Positions 8,355-20,644 are shown, counted from the first letter of the stretch. The stretch: DNA of 50,100 nucleotides from Acinetobacter sp. SFB (GCF_001647545.1 NZ_LSZH01000004.1:1-50100); one strand, 5' to 3'. The notes: generated by a model not told the origin, from the letters alone. Numbers and translations: made by a program.

Positions 8355-8720
8355 GTGAGTTACTACCATATTCTGATTGAAATGAATGATCACATTAGTA
8401 CAATTGAGCAAACTCGTGAGATTGAAATCTTTGATATTATTGAGATTCAACCCTACCTCCATTCTATTTTATTGCCATTTTTAAACGAACAACTGATTGA
8501 ACTGGAAGATGAAAATCTTGAGTTCAAAGATATTCTGCATTTAGAAATAAAACAGACCTTATTACCCATTCAGCAGTTGATTGAAGAAGAACAACGCTTA
8601 CTGCCAAGTGATACAGATGTGACCATTACGGCGCATGAAATTTTTAACAATCGTGATTTAAGCCAAGATGTGACGACGGTTATTTTTGATATTTTGCAAG
8701 CCGCAAAACTAGAAGCATAA
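8355..8720 (+). CDS. conserved-looking acidic hypothetical protein
   Basis: A 121-residue acidic protein with no signal peptide or membrane segment. Predicted to be mostly helical (IEIFDIIEIQPYL, LEIKQTLLPIQQLIEEEQ). I chose GTG 8355 because TGGAGA lies 5 bases upstream; an in-frame ATG at 8313 would add 14 residues but has no ribosome site. It lies downstream of the protease gene and ends before a shared terminator facing erpA. No family recognised. Confidence 0.65.
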   Translation: MSYYHILIEMNDHISTIEQTREIEIFDIIEIQPYLHSILLPFLNEQLIELEDENLEFKDILHLEIKQTLLPIQQLIEEEQRLLPSDTDVTITAHEIFNNRDLSQDVTTVIFDILQAAKLEA

Positions 8721-8769
8721 TTTTTTAATGATGTTTTCACACTAGCTTACTTAATTTCTGTTTTTAATG

Positions 8770-8803
8770 AAAAAAAGCCCTCTCAATAAGACGGGCTTTT
8801 TTT
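8770..8803. terminator. bidirectional terminator between hypothetical gene and erpA
   Basis: A-run plus GCCC pairs with GGGC plus T-run around a 12-base loop. It works for the plus-strand gene at 8355 and for erpA on the minus strand. Confidence 0.88.
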
Positions 8804-8814
8804 TAAATTTTTTA

Positions 8815-9150
8815 TTAAAGTGAGAAAGAAGAACCACACCCACAAGTTGTAGTTGCATTTGGGTTTTGAACCACAAAACGTGATCCTTCTAAACCTTCAA
8901 TATAATCGACTTCTGAACCGACAAGATATTGGTAACTCAAAGAATCGACCAGCATTTTCACATCGCCATTGATAAATTCGGCATCATCTTCATTCATGCT
9001 TTCAGCGAAATTAAAGCCATAAGAGAAACCAGAACAGCCACCACCTGTAACATAAACGCGTAACATTAATTCTTGGTTGCCTTCACTATCACGCAATTGG
9101 CGTACTTTATTCGCAGCATTGTCGGTCAGCACCAGAGCTTGGGCATTCAT
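8815..9150 (-). CDS. erpA: iron-sulfur cluster insertion protein ErpA (A-type carrier)
   Basis: Carries Fe-S clusters to apo-enzymes, in particular those of isoprenoid synthesis and respiration. The 111-residue protein has the three A-type carrier cysteines: Cys39 in [11 protein letters not shown] and Cys103/Cys105 in TTCGCGSSF. The Glu/Asp-rich segment after Cys39 and the length match ErpA rather than IscA or SufA. Cytosolic. It is monocistronic with a terminator at 8770-8803. Confidence 0.95.
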   Translation of the reverse strand: MNAQALVLTDNAANKVRQLRDSEGNQELMLRVYVTGGGCSGFSYGFNFAESMNEDDAEFINGDVKMLVDSLSYQYLVGSEVDYIEGLEGSRFVVQNPNATTTCGCGSSFSL

Positions 9151-9267
9151 GTTGGATTCCTCTGTTCAATTCAGTTGTCTTTAAAAGATAAAGACCATAT
9201 TTCAAGTATAGCATACCCAATATATGGTCAGTCTCTACAGATTTAAAGTCAAATCCGAGTATTTTTA

Positions 9268-10281
9268 TCAAGATTGTTTGTAGTTCTCATCTTGAAGACT
9301 ACATTCAAAATTTTTCGGGTCTTCTTTACAACGGAATTGCCATAACAATTTCATCATCCGTTTATCATAAATACCACGTTTGGTTAAATCGACACGTGAT
9401 TCGCGCATCATTTTTTGATAGCCCGGCTTATCCGCTGCAGGAATTTGCATCCAATATTTTTGTGGAATATCCGCTTTCATTTTCCCCAAAATACCAAATG
9501 CACGCGGTAGCTGACCTCTCACCCATTCACGTGATTTTTGGCCATAACCTTCCGGGAATTTATCTGGACGGATAATAATATTACCGGTCACCTGTAAAAT
9601 TGGATAATTTACAATCGCACCTTTATTACCCAAACCTTTATGCAATTCTAGCGGTTTAAATACAGCAGCCGGTGCGCCAATAATATCGACCTGACCATTA
9701 TTAAATTTGGCCCCAAAATTGGTAACATCGGCACTGATCGCCTGTGCCCCAATTTGCTGAACCATAATTTTTTGTGCTTCATCATAATCCAAGACTGCAA
9801 TTTTTTTACCCGCTGCTTTAGCAATCGTGTTAATGCTACGGTCATTGACCATTAAAAATGCATCCCCCACTGGAATGACACCCACCACTTCATATTTTCC
9901 CCGCAGCATATGTTTGGCAAAAGTCGGGCTGGCTAAACCTTGCATTACTTTAACCGCAAGTTTTAAATCAGGGATCGCACCAATGGCATCTAAAGATCCG
10001 GTAAAATCGTTAAACTGGCGCCCACGCATACCTGTAACACTAATCGCATCACATTTACCTGCTTTAAAATCTTCAGCAATGACCGCTTCATTCTGGCCGA
10101 CACGTAACTCAATATCCGCACCCCAATTTTTGGCTGCTAACTGATAATCTTTCATCAGGGTAAAAACATCACCACTTTTACCGACCAAATCGAATACACA
10201 CATCACCTGTTTTGCTTGACTCATACCGGTTACAGCACACAGACCTATACCCAGTAGCAACGCTTTAGACCATTGCATCAT
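9268..10281 (-). CDS. exported binding-protein-like protein, paralogue 1 of 3
   Basis: A 337-residue exported protein; the signal peptide ends near SQA (about residue 23). It is the most divergent of three tandem paralogues. All share CVFDL(L/V)GK at the mature N-terminus, a Cys in the (K/S)GxCD motif, NFxxKFN followed by a GAPA or AAPA segment, IxRxxxFPEG or PAG, and a Cys pair at the C-terminus (RC...FECSL). Two conserved disulfides are likely. The bilobed periplasmic solute-binding look fits a family I recall as DUF6091; ligand unknown. No permease gene is adjacent. Spaced 235 bp from paralogue 2, so probably transcribed separately. Confidence 0.82.
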   Translation of the reverse strand: MMQWSKALLLGIGLCAVTGMSQAKQVMCVFDLVGKSGDVFTLMKDYQLAAKNWGADIELRVGQNEAVIAEDFKAGKCDAISVTGMRGRQFNDFTGSLDAIGAIPDLKLAVKVMQGLASPTFAKHMLRGKYEVVGVIPVGDAFLMVNDRSINTIAKAAGKKIAVLDYDEAQKIMVQQIGAQAISADVTNFGAKFNNGQVDIIGAPAAVFKPLELHKGLGNKGAIVNYPILQVTGNIIIRPDKFPEGYGQKSREWVRGQLPRAFGILGKMKADIPQKYWMQIPAADKPGYQKMMRESRVDLTKRGIYDKRMMKLLWQFRCKEDPKNFECSLQDENYKQS

Positions 10282-10471
10282 AACTTTTTCTTCCTTGTTT
10301 TTTGTTTTTATTCAGTTTTAGACTGAATCTTTTGAGTTTTTATTCATCATGAATTACAAGCTTTTTATACTTGCTTTCATGTTTATGATAAAAAAAATTT
10401 ATATCATTATTTTTTAAGATTACGCGTTTTTTGACCAACAACAATGGCGAAAATGACATATTTAACTCGAT

Positions 10472-10503
10472 AAAAAAGCCTAGAAATAATCTAGGCTTTC
10501 TTT
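10472..10503 (-). terminator. terminator of paralogue 2
   Basis: On the minus strand, AAAGCCTAGA and a TCTAGGCTTT arm form a long stem followed by T residues, just after the stop of the gene at 10517. Confidence 0.85.
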
Positions 10504-10516
10504 TTAAAAATCAAAG

Positions 10517-11527
10517 TTATTCACCACCAAGTGAACATTCAAAATTCGCTTTATCAACAGAACAGCGTGCTTTTTTCAATACCGTCATCATGCTGGCATC
10601 ATAAACCCCACGTTTAGTCATATCCATACGGCCTTCGCGTAACATTTTTTGATATTTAGTTTTATCTTCTGCAGTTAGGTTCATTTTAAACTTGGCAGGA
10701 ATACTGGCTTCAAGACGATTAATCATCGCAAAACTTTTTGGCAAGTTTTTCACAAACCAGTCACGCGATTTTTGCCCAAAACCCGCTGGGAACTGGTCAG
10801 GACGGATAACAAAATCTGACGTCACTTGAAGTACAGGGAAATTAAACATTGCACCATTGCTACCTAAACCTTTATAGATTTCTAGAGGCTTGTACGCATA
10901 AGCAGGTGCACCCACCATATCCACCTGACCATTATTAAATTTCGCCACAAAGTTCGATACATCCGAGATTACAGCTTGTGCACCTACACGTTGCACCATA
11001 ATTTTTTGCGCATCGTCATAGCCCAATACTGCAAATTTTTTACCTGCTGCTTTTTCTATTGAATCAATACTCTTATCACGTACAAAAATAAAAGCTGAAC
11101 CTAACGGTGCAATACCCGCAACTTCATATTTTTTTCCGCTTAAATTACTGACCATTTTCGGAGCATTACGTTTATCCAGTGCAAATGTAATCGCACGTTG
11201 AGCAATGGCATTGCTGGGTGCGCCACCCAAAGCATCAATTGAACCTACAAATTTATTGTATTGACGTGCACGCATCGCTGTCATAAAAACGCCGTCACAT
11301 TTGCCAGCTTTAAAATCATTATCAGCCACAGCTTCGTCTTGACGTGGAATTAAATTAATATCAGCGCCCCAGCCTTTGGCAGCCAGCGCCCATTCCTGCG
11401 CCATTTGATAAGACTCACCAGATTTGCCCAGTAAATCAAATACGCAAACATCCACTTTTGCTGCTTGTGCTGTGGTCGCTAAACCAATAGTAGCCAATGC
11501 AGCTACTGCCAGAATCGTTTTTTTCAT
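10517..11527 (-). CDS. exported binding-protein-like protein, paralogue 2 of 3
   Basis: A 336-residue exported protein with a clear signal peptide cleaved near TAQA (residue 22). I chose ATG 11527 because AAGGA lies upstream and the signal sequence starts there; a longer in-frame start at 11581 would place 18 polar residues before it. It shares the four cysteines and motifs CVFDLLGKSGE, GKCD, SNFVAKFNNGQVD and FECSLGGE with its neighbours and is closest to paralogue 3. Probably a periplasmic ligand-binding protein of the DUF6091 type (name from memory). Own terminator, 232 bp from paralogue 3. Confidence 0.85.
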   Translation of the reverse strand: MKKTILAVAALATIGLATTAQAAKVDVCVFDLLGKSGESYQMAQEWALAAKGWGADINLIPRQDEAVADNDFKAGKCDGVFMTAMRARQYNKFVGSIDALGGAPSNAIAQRAITFALDKRNAPKMVSNLSGKKYEVAGIAPLGSAFIFVRDKSIDSIEKAAGKKFAVLGYDDAQKIMVQRVGAQAVISDVSNFVAKFNNGQVDMVGAPAYAYKPLEIYKGLGSNGAMFNFPVLQVTSDFVIRPDQFPAGFGQKSRDWFVKNLPKSFAMINRLEASIPAKFKMNLTAEDKTKYQKMLREGRMDMTKRGVYDASMMTVLKKARCSVDKANFECSLGGE

Positions 11528-11759
11528 TAGAGTGGTCCTTTCAGAATCTTGTTGTTTGACGAGTTTCCATCCATGGCACAAATATTATGCAAGTTTATTA
11601 AAAAAAAATAGAGTATTTACTCCATTTTTTTCCGACTTAAATGTCAGTTGATTTATATTTTTTAAAGTTAATAATAAAATCATATAGTTAATAAATAATA
11701 TTTTTATGGGTCATTTAGAAAACTGTAGATATTTTACAAATTACTACACAACACTCGAA

Positions 11760-12767
11760 TTATTCACCACTTAAAGAGCACTCAAAATTGGTTCGCTCCA
11801 CGGTACAACGGGCTTTTTTCAATACCGTCATCATGGCCGGCTCATAAATTCCTTGTTTGGTTAAATCAATTCGTCCTTCACGCAGAATTTTTTGATATTT
11901 TACTTGGTCTTCTTTGCTTAAATTCATGCGGTATTTTGCCGGTATTTCAGCTTCCATACGTTTAACCATGGCAAAGCTTTTGGGTAATTGTTTTACGAAC
12001 CAACTACGCGATTGCATGCCAAAGCCTTCGGGAAATTTATTTTTACGTATAATCAAATCAGCAGTGACATTCACCACCGGAAAATTGATCATCGCTCCTT
12101 GGGTACCTAAACCTTTATAAATTTCTAGCGGTTTAAAGGCATAAGCGGGTGCAGCAACAATCTCAACTTCAGCTTGATTAAATTTTTTGATAAAATTTGA
12201 AATCTCAGACATTACGGGAACAGCGCCAACACGCGTTACCATAATTTTTTGAGCATAATCATAATGTAATACAGCGAATTTTTTACCTTCTGCGCGGGCT
12301 AAAGAATTAATCGAACGATCACGGACAAAAATATAGGCCGAACCAATTTGTCCAATCCCGACCACTTCAAAGGTTTCTTTACCCATGGTATTGATCAGAC
12401 GTTTTTCATTACGTTTATCGAGCACATAGCTAATGGATTTTTGCGCAATATCATTACTGGGTACGCCACCAATCGCATCAATCGAACCAGCAAATTTATT
12501 GTAGGCACGCGCACGCATTGAGGTCATATAAAAGGCATCACATTGCCCCGATTTAAAATCTTGTTCAACTTTGGCTTCATCTTGATAAGCTATTAAATTG
12601 GCATCTACACCCCAGTTTTTACTGGCCAATGCCCACTCTTCAATCAATTTATAAGATTCCCCGGCTTTTCCCAACAGATCAAATACACATATATTATGTT
12701 TTGCCTGAGCAAAACTTGAAAAACTGAACAACAGTCCGGTTGATAAAATTAAAATCCTTTTTTTCAT
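11760..12767 (-). CDS. exported binding-protein-like protein, paralogue 3 of 3
   Basis: A 335-residue exported protein; the signal peptide ends near AQA (residue 22). It keeps ICVFDLLGKAGE, GQCD, ISNFIKKFN and FECSLSGE, so the four-cysteine pattern is complete. In the middle GAPA has become AAPA, and it carries more basic residues than its neighbours. It heads the three-gene tandem array on the minus strand. It probably arose by duplication of paralogue 2. Ligand and partners unknown; nothing resembling a transporter membrane subunit lies nearby. Confidence 0.84.
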   Translation of the reverse strand: MKKRILILSTGLLFSFSSFAQAKHNICVFDLLGKAGESYKLIEEWALASKNWGVDANLIAYQDEAKVEQDFKSGQCDAFYMTSMRARAYNKFAGSIDAIGGVPSNDIAQKSISYVLDKRNEKRLINTMGKETFEVVGIGQIGSAYIFVRDRSINSLARAEGKKFAVLHYDYAQKIMVTRVGAVPVMSEISNFIKKFNQAEVEIVAAPAYAFKPLEIYKGLGTQGAMINFPVVNVTADLIIRKNKFPEGFGMQSRSWFVKQLPKSFAMVKRMEAEIPAKYRMNLSKEDQVKYQKILREGRIDLTKQGIYEPAMMTVLKKARCTVERTNFECSLSGE

Positions 12768-13006
12768 GAGAGCGCCTAATTCTTATTCACATATTCCTTT
12801 ATAAACTGACTATAGATTTGTTTTCATAGTAAAAATAGAGATTTAATTCTGTTTCTGATGAAAGGCTATTTTTTGTATAACTTGTCACATTTTTATTTAT
12901 TTACTTAAAGCCCATCTTTTATCCAAATAATAATGTCTCAGTCTTTTTCTTTTCTCCGCCACTTCCTTTAGAATACGCACACCATTCTTCTCATTTAGAT
13001 ATTTTA

Positions 13007-14941
13007 ATGATTCAGTTAGATCAACTTTCTATACGTCGCAGTGGACGTGTTTTATTTCAAAAAGCATCCATGCAACTCCATCCAGGCTGGAAAATTGGTT
13101 TAACTGGTGTAAATGGTGCAGGAAAATCCACGCTATTTTCTGCACTGCTCGGTGGTATGGAATCGGATGGGGGGTCTTTAACTCGCCCTGCAGTTTGGAC
13201 TGTTGCTCATATGGCACAGGAAATCAAAGCTTTAGATATGAAAGCCATTGATTTCGTCTTGTCTGGTGATGAAGAGTTTTGGGAAATTCAAAATAAATTA
13301 GATCAGCCAGAAAGCTTAAGCGATGATGAGCTTGCACATTTATACGGTCGTTTTGACGAAATTAATGGCTATTCTGCACCGTCTAAAGCATCACAATTGA
13401 TGGCAGGTTTAGGCTTCTTTGAACACCAATCACAACTTGATGTTTCAAGCTTTTCCGGTGGTTGGCGTATGCGTCTGAACCTTGCGCGTACCTTGATGAG
13501 CCGTTCAGACCTGTTGTTACTTGATGAACCGACCAACCATTTAGACTTGGATGCCATTTTATGGCTAGAAGACTGGTTAAAAGCCTATGAAGGCACCCTG
13601 ATTCTGATTTCGCATGACCGTGATTTCCTCGATGCAATTACCGATCATATTTTACATATTGAAAATCAAGAACTTGTTCTGTATACCGGGAACTACTCTA
13701 CTTTCGAGCGTACCCGTAGCGAACGTTTGGCGCAGCAACAACAGGCTTATGAAAAGCAATTAGAAACACGCGCACATTTGCAGAAATATATTGATCGCTT
13801 TAAAGCACAAGCCACCAAAGCCAAACAAGCGCAAAGCCGGATTAAGCAGCTTGAACGTATGCAAGAATTGTCTGCTGCGCATGTCGATACACCGTTTACC
13901 TTCTCCTTCCGTGAACCGACTAAAATGAGTTCACCGCTGCTTGAACTTGAGCATGCGGATATTGGTTATGGTGACAAACTGATTGTGACCAATGTGAGTT
14001 TACAAATCACGCCTAGCAGTCGTATTGGCTTACTCGGGATGAATGGTGCAGGTAAATCGACACTGATTAAATCATTGGTCGGTGACTTACAACTGCTGCA
14101 AGGGACGCGTAAAGATTCTGAACTGCTCAATATCGGTTACTTTGCACAGCATCAAATGGATGCTTTGGATGGTAATGCCAGTCCAATGCTGCAATTGTCG
14201 CGTATTGCCGATAAAAAAATCAGTGAAGCAAGCTTGCGTTCTTTCCTCGGCAGTTTTGGCTTTAGTGGCGAACGCATGGATACCCCAAGTGAAAGTTTCT
14301 CGGGGGGTGAACGTGCCCGTCTAGCGCTTGCACTGATTGTATGGCAACGTCCAAATGTCTTGATTCTAGATGAACCGACCAACCATTTAGACTTGGACAT
14401 GCGTCATGCATTGACCATGGCATTACAAGATTTTGAAGGTGCTGTGGTGCTGGTATCGCATGAACGTCAACTGATTGCCAGTGTGTGTGATGAATTGATT
14501 TTGGTTCATGGTGGTCAAAGCCGTGAGTTTGATGGTGATTTGACTGCATATGCAGACTGGTTACGCCAAGCCCGTATTGAGATGATGAAGTCCGGTCAAC
14601 AACCTGCTGCACCGGTGAAATCTCAAGTGGAAGTTAAACCGACGATTTCTAAACTGGATAAAGAGGCACAACGTAAAGAAGCTGCACGTCGTCGTGAACT
14701 CAGCCGTCCTGTTCGCAAGAATATTGAAAAAATTGAAGCTCAGATTGCCAAAACGCAACCTCGCTTAGCGGAGATCGAAACATTACTCGGTGACAGTGCA
14801 TTATATGAAGCAAATCATAAAGATGATTTGTTGAAGCTGATGAACGAACAAACCGAGTTAAAAGTGAAATTGGTTCAAGCTGAAGAACAAATGTTAGAGC
14901 TGATGATGGAGTTGGAAGAACTGGAAGGTGCTTTCGAATAA
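13007..14941 (+). CDS. yheS: ABC-F family ATPase YheS
   Basis: A soluble ABC-F protein with two ATPase domains, 644 residues. First Walker A is at residues 34-42 (GVNGAGKST), signature FSGGWRMRLNLA, Walker B LLLLDEPTNHLD. The linker has the AQSRIKQLERM helix. The second domain has GMNGAGKST, FSGGERARLALA and LILDEPTNHLDLD, then a charged coiled-coil tail. There are no membrane segments, so it is not a transporter; ABC-F proteins act on ribosomes. The order and wording of motifs match E. coli YheS better than Uup or EttA. Followed by its own terminator. Confidence 0.93.
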   Translation: MIQLDQLSIRRSGRVLFQKASMQLHPGWKIGLTGVNGAGKSTLFSALLGGMESDGGSLTRPAVWTVAHMAQEIKALDMKAIDFVLSGDEEFWEIQNKLDQPESLSDDELAHLYGRFDEINGYSAPSKASQLMAGLGFFEHQSQLDVSSFSGGWRMRLNLARTLMSRSDLLLLDEPTNHLDLDAILWLEDWLKAYEGTLILISHDRDFLDAITDHILHIENQELVLYTGNYSTFERTRSERLAQQQQAYEKQLETRAHLQKYIDRFKAQATKAKQAQSRIKQLERMQELSAAHVDTPFTFSFREPTKMSSPLLELEHADIGYGDKLIVTNVSLQITPSSRIGLLGMNGAGKSTLIKSLVGDLQLLQGTRKDSELLNIGYFAQHQMDALDGNASPMLQLSRIADKKISEASLRSFLGSFGFSGERMDTPSESFSGGERARLALALIVWQRPNVLILDEPTNHLDLDMRHALTMALQDFEGAVVLVSHERQLIASVCDELILVHGGQSREFDGDLTAYADWLRQARIEMMKSGQQPAAPVKSQVEVKPTISKLDKEAQRKEAARRRELSRPVRKNIEKIEAQIAKTQPRLAEIETLLGDSALYEANHKDDLLKLMNEQTELKVKLVQAEEQMLELMMELEELEGAFE

Positions 14942-14988
14942 GCCAATCCACCACTCTTAAGCAAAACTAAACTGATGCTTATTTTATG

Positions 14989-15026
14989 ATCGCAGTACAA
15001 TTTAAAACCTGTACTGCGATTTTTTA
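14989..15026 (+). terminator. yheS terminator
   Basis: ATCGCAGTACA and TGTACTGCGAT form an 11-bp perfect stem followed by T residues, about 50 bp after the yheS stop. Confidence 0.9.
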
Positions 15027-15109
15027 ATTTTTCTACACAACACTTTTACAGCGATATTACTCATAAAAATAACAGTGTCTTTAAATTTAAAAAATCACGA
15101 TCTATCAAG

Positions 15110-15254
15110 TTTAAATTCAAAACGTACTTTTAATTTTAAAAATGCTTATCCACAATAGAAATAAAACCAAGATTGAATTTAAAATAAAATCGCCATTTAA
15201 ACTGTGGATAAATTAATTTCCATATTTTCATTCAATAAAATAAACTTATCCACA
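15110..15254. promoter_or_regulatory. DnaA-box cluster between yheS and the gyrB side
   Basis: Three perfect DnaA boxes (TTATCCACA) lie at 15146-15154 (+), 15203-15211 (-) and 15246-15254 (+). With them are two exact copies of the decamer TGAATTTAAA at 15110-15119 (-) and 15174-15183 (+), all in AT-rich DNA. The cluster fills the gap 14942-15262. It may be a second origin module or a DnaA titration site. It is about 7 kb from the main oriC. Confidence 0.75.
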
Positions 15255-15262
15255 GTGGTATT

Positions 15263-15628
15263 TTATTCGTCCTGCTGTAGTTTTTGACGTTTTAAAAACC
15301 TCAGTTCAACAATTTTCCAAGCACCTTCATTGACCCATAATTCCTGAATTTTTCTTTGATCTTCTAAACCAATTAAAACCTTACAGCGCTTCAAATCTCG
15401 ATCAAAATCAAACTCTTCAAATTCTATCAATGGTTGTTGCGGTTTCCATACACCATTTTTCACTGCATGAGCAATACGTTCATAGCGGGTAAAATTGCTC
15501 TCAACTCGACCTTCCTGCTCATAAACCACCTTAAACTGTTCATGTTCATACTGAGCTAACACCTCAAAATTACCGGTAAAAAATGCATTGCTCCAAATGT
15601 CGCGGATCTGTTCCAGTTGATTATCCAT
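15263..15628 (-). CDS. hypothetical protein, possibly NTF2/SnoaL-like fold
   Basis: A 121-residue protein of unknown function. The pattern of an N-terminal helix with acidic and aromatic residues (IRDIWSNAFFTGNFEVLAQY), then beta-rich segments ending ELWVNEGAWKIVELRF, resembles the NTF2/SnoaL cone fold, but this is a fold guess. I chose ATG 15628 because GAGG precedes it; the open frame continues upstream to 15712 without a ribosome site. It lies downstream of gyrB on the same strand, separated by the gyrB terminator, with its stop next to the DnaA-box cluster. Confidence 0.7.
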   Translation of the reverse strand: MDNQLEQIRDIWSNAFFTGNFEVLAQYEHEQFKVVYEQEGRVESNFTRYERIAHAVKNGVWKPQQPLIEFEEFDFDRDLKRCKVLIGLEDQRKIQELWVNEGAWKIVELRFLKRQKLQQDE

Positions 15629-15752
15629 TGTGCTAACCTCGTAATATTGCATGATGATATTCCGTATATATGATTCATCATGACAGAGGAATAAGTCATT
15701 TTTATAAAACAAAGATGGCTAAAAGTTAATCGTATTTAAATAAAAATAGCAT

Positions 15753-15780
15753 AAAAAAAGCACCCCGAAGGGTGCTTTTT
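15753..15780. terminator. gyrB terminator
   Basis: GCACCC, a CGAA loop and GGGTGC with A-run and T-run flanks, just after the gyrB stop on the minus strand. The symmetric flanks allow use in both directions. Confidence 0.9.
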
Positions 15781-15801
15781 ACAATTTAACTTATCAATAC
15801 A

Positions 15802-18282
<2,481 letters not shown>

Positions 18283-18327
18283 CTAGTGAAATATAGGTCT
18301 ATCCAAAGATGGGTAAAATCTAAAAAA

Positions 18328-19410
18328 CTATTGCACAACAACTTGAACTTGACCGTTTTCAACATTGAATAATTGATATGAAATAGACAAATCATGTAAA
18401 TGTTTTTTTACTGATTCATACTCTAAAGTGGTAATAAAAACTTGACTACCCAGTTGGCTCAATCGCTCAATTAATCGTCGCTGTGCAGTTAAATCTAATT
18501 CTGCTGTCACATCATCTAATAATACCACAGTTTCCTTGTTACAGGCATGCAGCATTGCAATCTGTGACAGTTTCAAGGCTACAATCAGCAGCTTTTTCTG
18601 ACCGCGTGAAAGCACCACATCAGCATCGCCCAGTGTTGTTTTTAAACGTAAATCTGCACGGTGCGGACCATACTCGGTATAGCGTCTATCCAGGTCTTTT
18701 TGATGGTGTACAGTGAGGTCATGCAGCAAGCCAAGCTCGCTATGAAAACCGGGAACATATTCCATCTGAATCTCCAGATGGGGCAATAAATGTTTTAAAT
18801 CCTGCTCAAAATAGATCTTCCACTGCTCCACAATTCCACTGCGCTGTGAATGCAGTATCTCGCCATATTCGGCCAGCATTTTATTCCATGGCTCTAAATC
18901 ATTCAGATTAAGATTTCGTCTCGATTTCAACAAACTGTTGCGTTGTTTTAAGGCGCGTGAATAATACTGCCAAGCATGATAAAAATCTGGTTCCACGTGG
19001 AACATCAGCCAGTCTATCAATTGGCGCCGTGGTTTGGCTCCGTAGTCAATAATGTCGGTACTTTGTGGATCGATATGCTGCAAAGGCAAAATTTTAGCCA
19101 ACTGCCCCTGAGTTGCAATATTATCCCCATTGACTTTGATCAGTTGCTCGCCTGACAACAGTTTTTGCATGCCAATTTTTTCAGTCGCAGATTGCGCAAA
19201 AACAATTGCATCACTGGTTTCATTTTGAATATAGTTTTTTGGAATATGGGTTCGAAAAGAACGTCCGGTCGCCAGCAAATGAATGGCCTCTAGAATTGAG
19301 GTTTTGCCTGAACCATTTTGGCCATAAAAGACATTAAACGGCTGCAACTCTTGGAGTGCAACCGCGTTTAAATTTCGAACACGTTCTATATTTAAACGCG
19401 TAATAAACAT
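18328..19410 (-). CDS. recF: DNA replication and repair protein RecF
   Basis: SMC-like ATPase that loads RecA at single-strand gaps with RecO and RecR. The 360-residue product has Walker A GQNGSGKT at residues 30-37, the ABC signature LSRGQKKLL and Walker [13 protein letters not shown] near the C-terminus. It lies 27 bp downstream of dnaN, so the two are co-transcribed. A parS-like site (18989-19004) is embedded within its coding sequence. Confidence 0.97.
   Translation of the reverse strand: MFITRLNIERVRNLNAVALQELQPFNVFYGQNGSGKTSILEAIHLLATGRSFRTHIPKNYIQNETSDAIVFAQSATEKIGMQKLLSGEQLIKVNGDNIATQGQLAKILPLQHIDPQSTDIIDYGAKPRRQLIDWLMFHVEPDFYHAWQYYSRALKQRNSLLKSRRNLNLNDLEPWNKMLAEYGEILHSQRSGIVEQWKIYFEQDLKHLLPHLEIQMEYVPGFHSELGLLHDLTVHHQKDLDRRYTEYGPHRADLRLKTTLGDADVVLSRGQKKLLIVALKLSQIAMLHACNKETVVLLDDVTAELDLTAQRRLIERLSQLGSQVFITTLEYESVKKHLHDLSISYQLFNVENGQVQVVVQ
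18989..19004. promoter_or_regulatory. parS: parS-like site inside recF
   Basis: The minus strand reads TGTTCCACGTGGAACC, which is, from memory, the Pseudomonas-type parS sequence, a near-perfect palindrome with one terminal mismatch. It is within codons of recF, about 3 kb from oriC, which is a usual position for the main ParB loading site. Confidence 0.85.
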
Positions 19411-19437
19411 AATTTGATCTGCGAATAAAGCTGCAAA

Positions 19438-20583
19438 TTAAACCCGCATTGGCATGACCACATAGGTTTGATCTTGTTGCGCTGGATCGTGTACCAATAC
19501 CGATTGGTTGGCTTCAGTCATGGTCATATAGACATCATCACCATCCAACGCACCGAGTACATCCAGTAAATATTGCGCATTGAACGACATTTCCATCGGT
19601 GCATCCGCATATTGAATGGCTAGATCTTCAATCGCTTCATCTTGCTCGGGGTTATTGGCGCGAAGCTGCAAAGTGTCAGCATTGAAATTCAGGAAGACAC
19701 CGCGCAATTTTTCATTACTTAAAATTGCGACACGCTGCAAGGACTGTTTAAATACATCATGAGCAATCGATACGTTTTTATCGCCACCACGTGGAATCAC
19801 ACGACGGTAATCCGGGAATTTGCCATCAATTAATTTGGTGGTGAAACGAACCGTGATATTGCCCTGTTCTTTGTCGCGGCTTGGCGCACTAATGGTCACG
19901 TTCAATAATTCGCGGCCAATGATTAGCGACAATTGCTCATCTTCAATGCTGAGCAGACGTTGTAACTCCGCGACTGCTTTGCGTGGCACAATCGCTTGAA
20001 TGGCCTGAGTTGCCGTGGATGTGGCTGTGGTTTCACATAAAGCCAAGCGGTGACCGTCAGTAGTCACGGCACGCAGCTGATCTTGATCAATTTCAAGTAA
20101 AGTACCGGTTAAATAAAAGCGCACATCTTGCACAGCCATGGCGAACGCAGTTTTTTCAAACAGGCGTTTTAACTCGCGCTGCGTTACCGTCACTTGCGTA
20201 CCCTGCGCATTTTCAGTGCTCAATAACGGATAGTCTTCAGCAGGTAATGTACCCAACACAAAACGGCTATTACCCGATTTCAAAATGCAACGATCTTCAG
20301 TAATTTGCAGGTCAATCAATGCCGCAGTCGGTAATGATTTACAGATATCCATCAGCTTGCGTGCAGGCACAGTGGTTTCGCCCACTTGCAAGCATGCACC
20401 TTCAGCCAAGGTCGTACTGGCCACCAATTCCACTTCCAAATCCGAACCGGTGATGGTTAAGGATTCGTTGCTAACTTGAATTTTGACATTAGACAGAATG
20501 TTTAAAGTATGGCGACGTTCAACCGCTCCTACGACATGTGACAGAACATTAAGTAAGCTTTCTTTCGCGATTTTCAAACGCAC
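19438..20583 (-). CDS. dnaN: DNA polymerase III beta clamp
   Basis: Ring-shaped processivity clamp of DNA polymerase III. The 381-residue product has the three-domain architecture, beginning MRLKIAKESLLNVLSHV and ending with the conserved YVVMPMRV tail that forms part of the partner-binding pocket. It sits between dnaA and recF in the order usual for this group. The 110-bp gap to dnaA contains a GC-rich hairpin at 20645-20665 that may modulate readthrough. Confidence 0.98.
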   Translation of the reverse strand: MRLKIAKESLLNVLSHVVGAVERRHTLNILSNVKIQVSNESLTITGSDLEVELVASTTLAEGACLQVGETTVPARKLMDICKSLPTAALIDLQITEDRCILKSGNSRFVLGTLPAEDYPLLSTENAQGTQVTVTQRELKRLFEKTAFAMAVQDVRFYLTGTLLEIDQDQLRAVTTDGHRLALCETTATSTATQAIQAIVPRKAVAELQRLLSIEDEQLSLIIGRELLNVTISAPSRDKEQGNITVRFTTKLIDGKFPDYRRVIPRGGDKNVSIAHDVFKQSLQRVAILSNEKLRGVFLNFNADTLQLRANNPEQDEAIEDLAIQYADAPMEMSFNAQYLLDVLGALDGDDVYMTMTEANQSVLVHDPAQQDQTYVVMPMRV

Positions 20584-20644
20584 GGTACATTCCTCTAACT
20601 ACTGAAGATAAATAATAAATAAATGTGTTTTTTAGCAGTGTACT

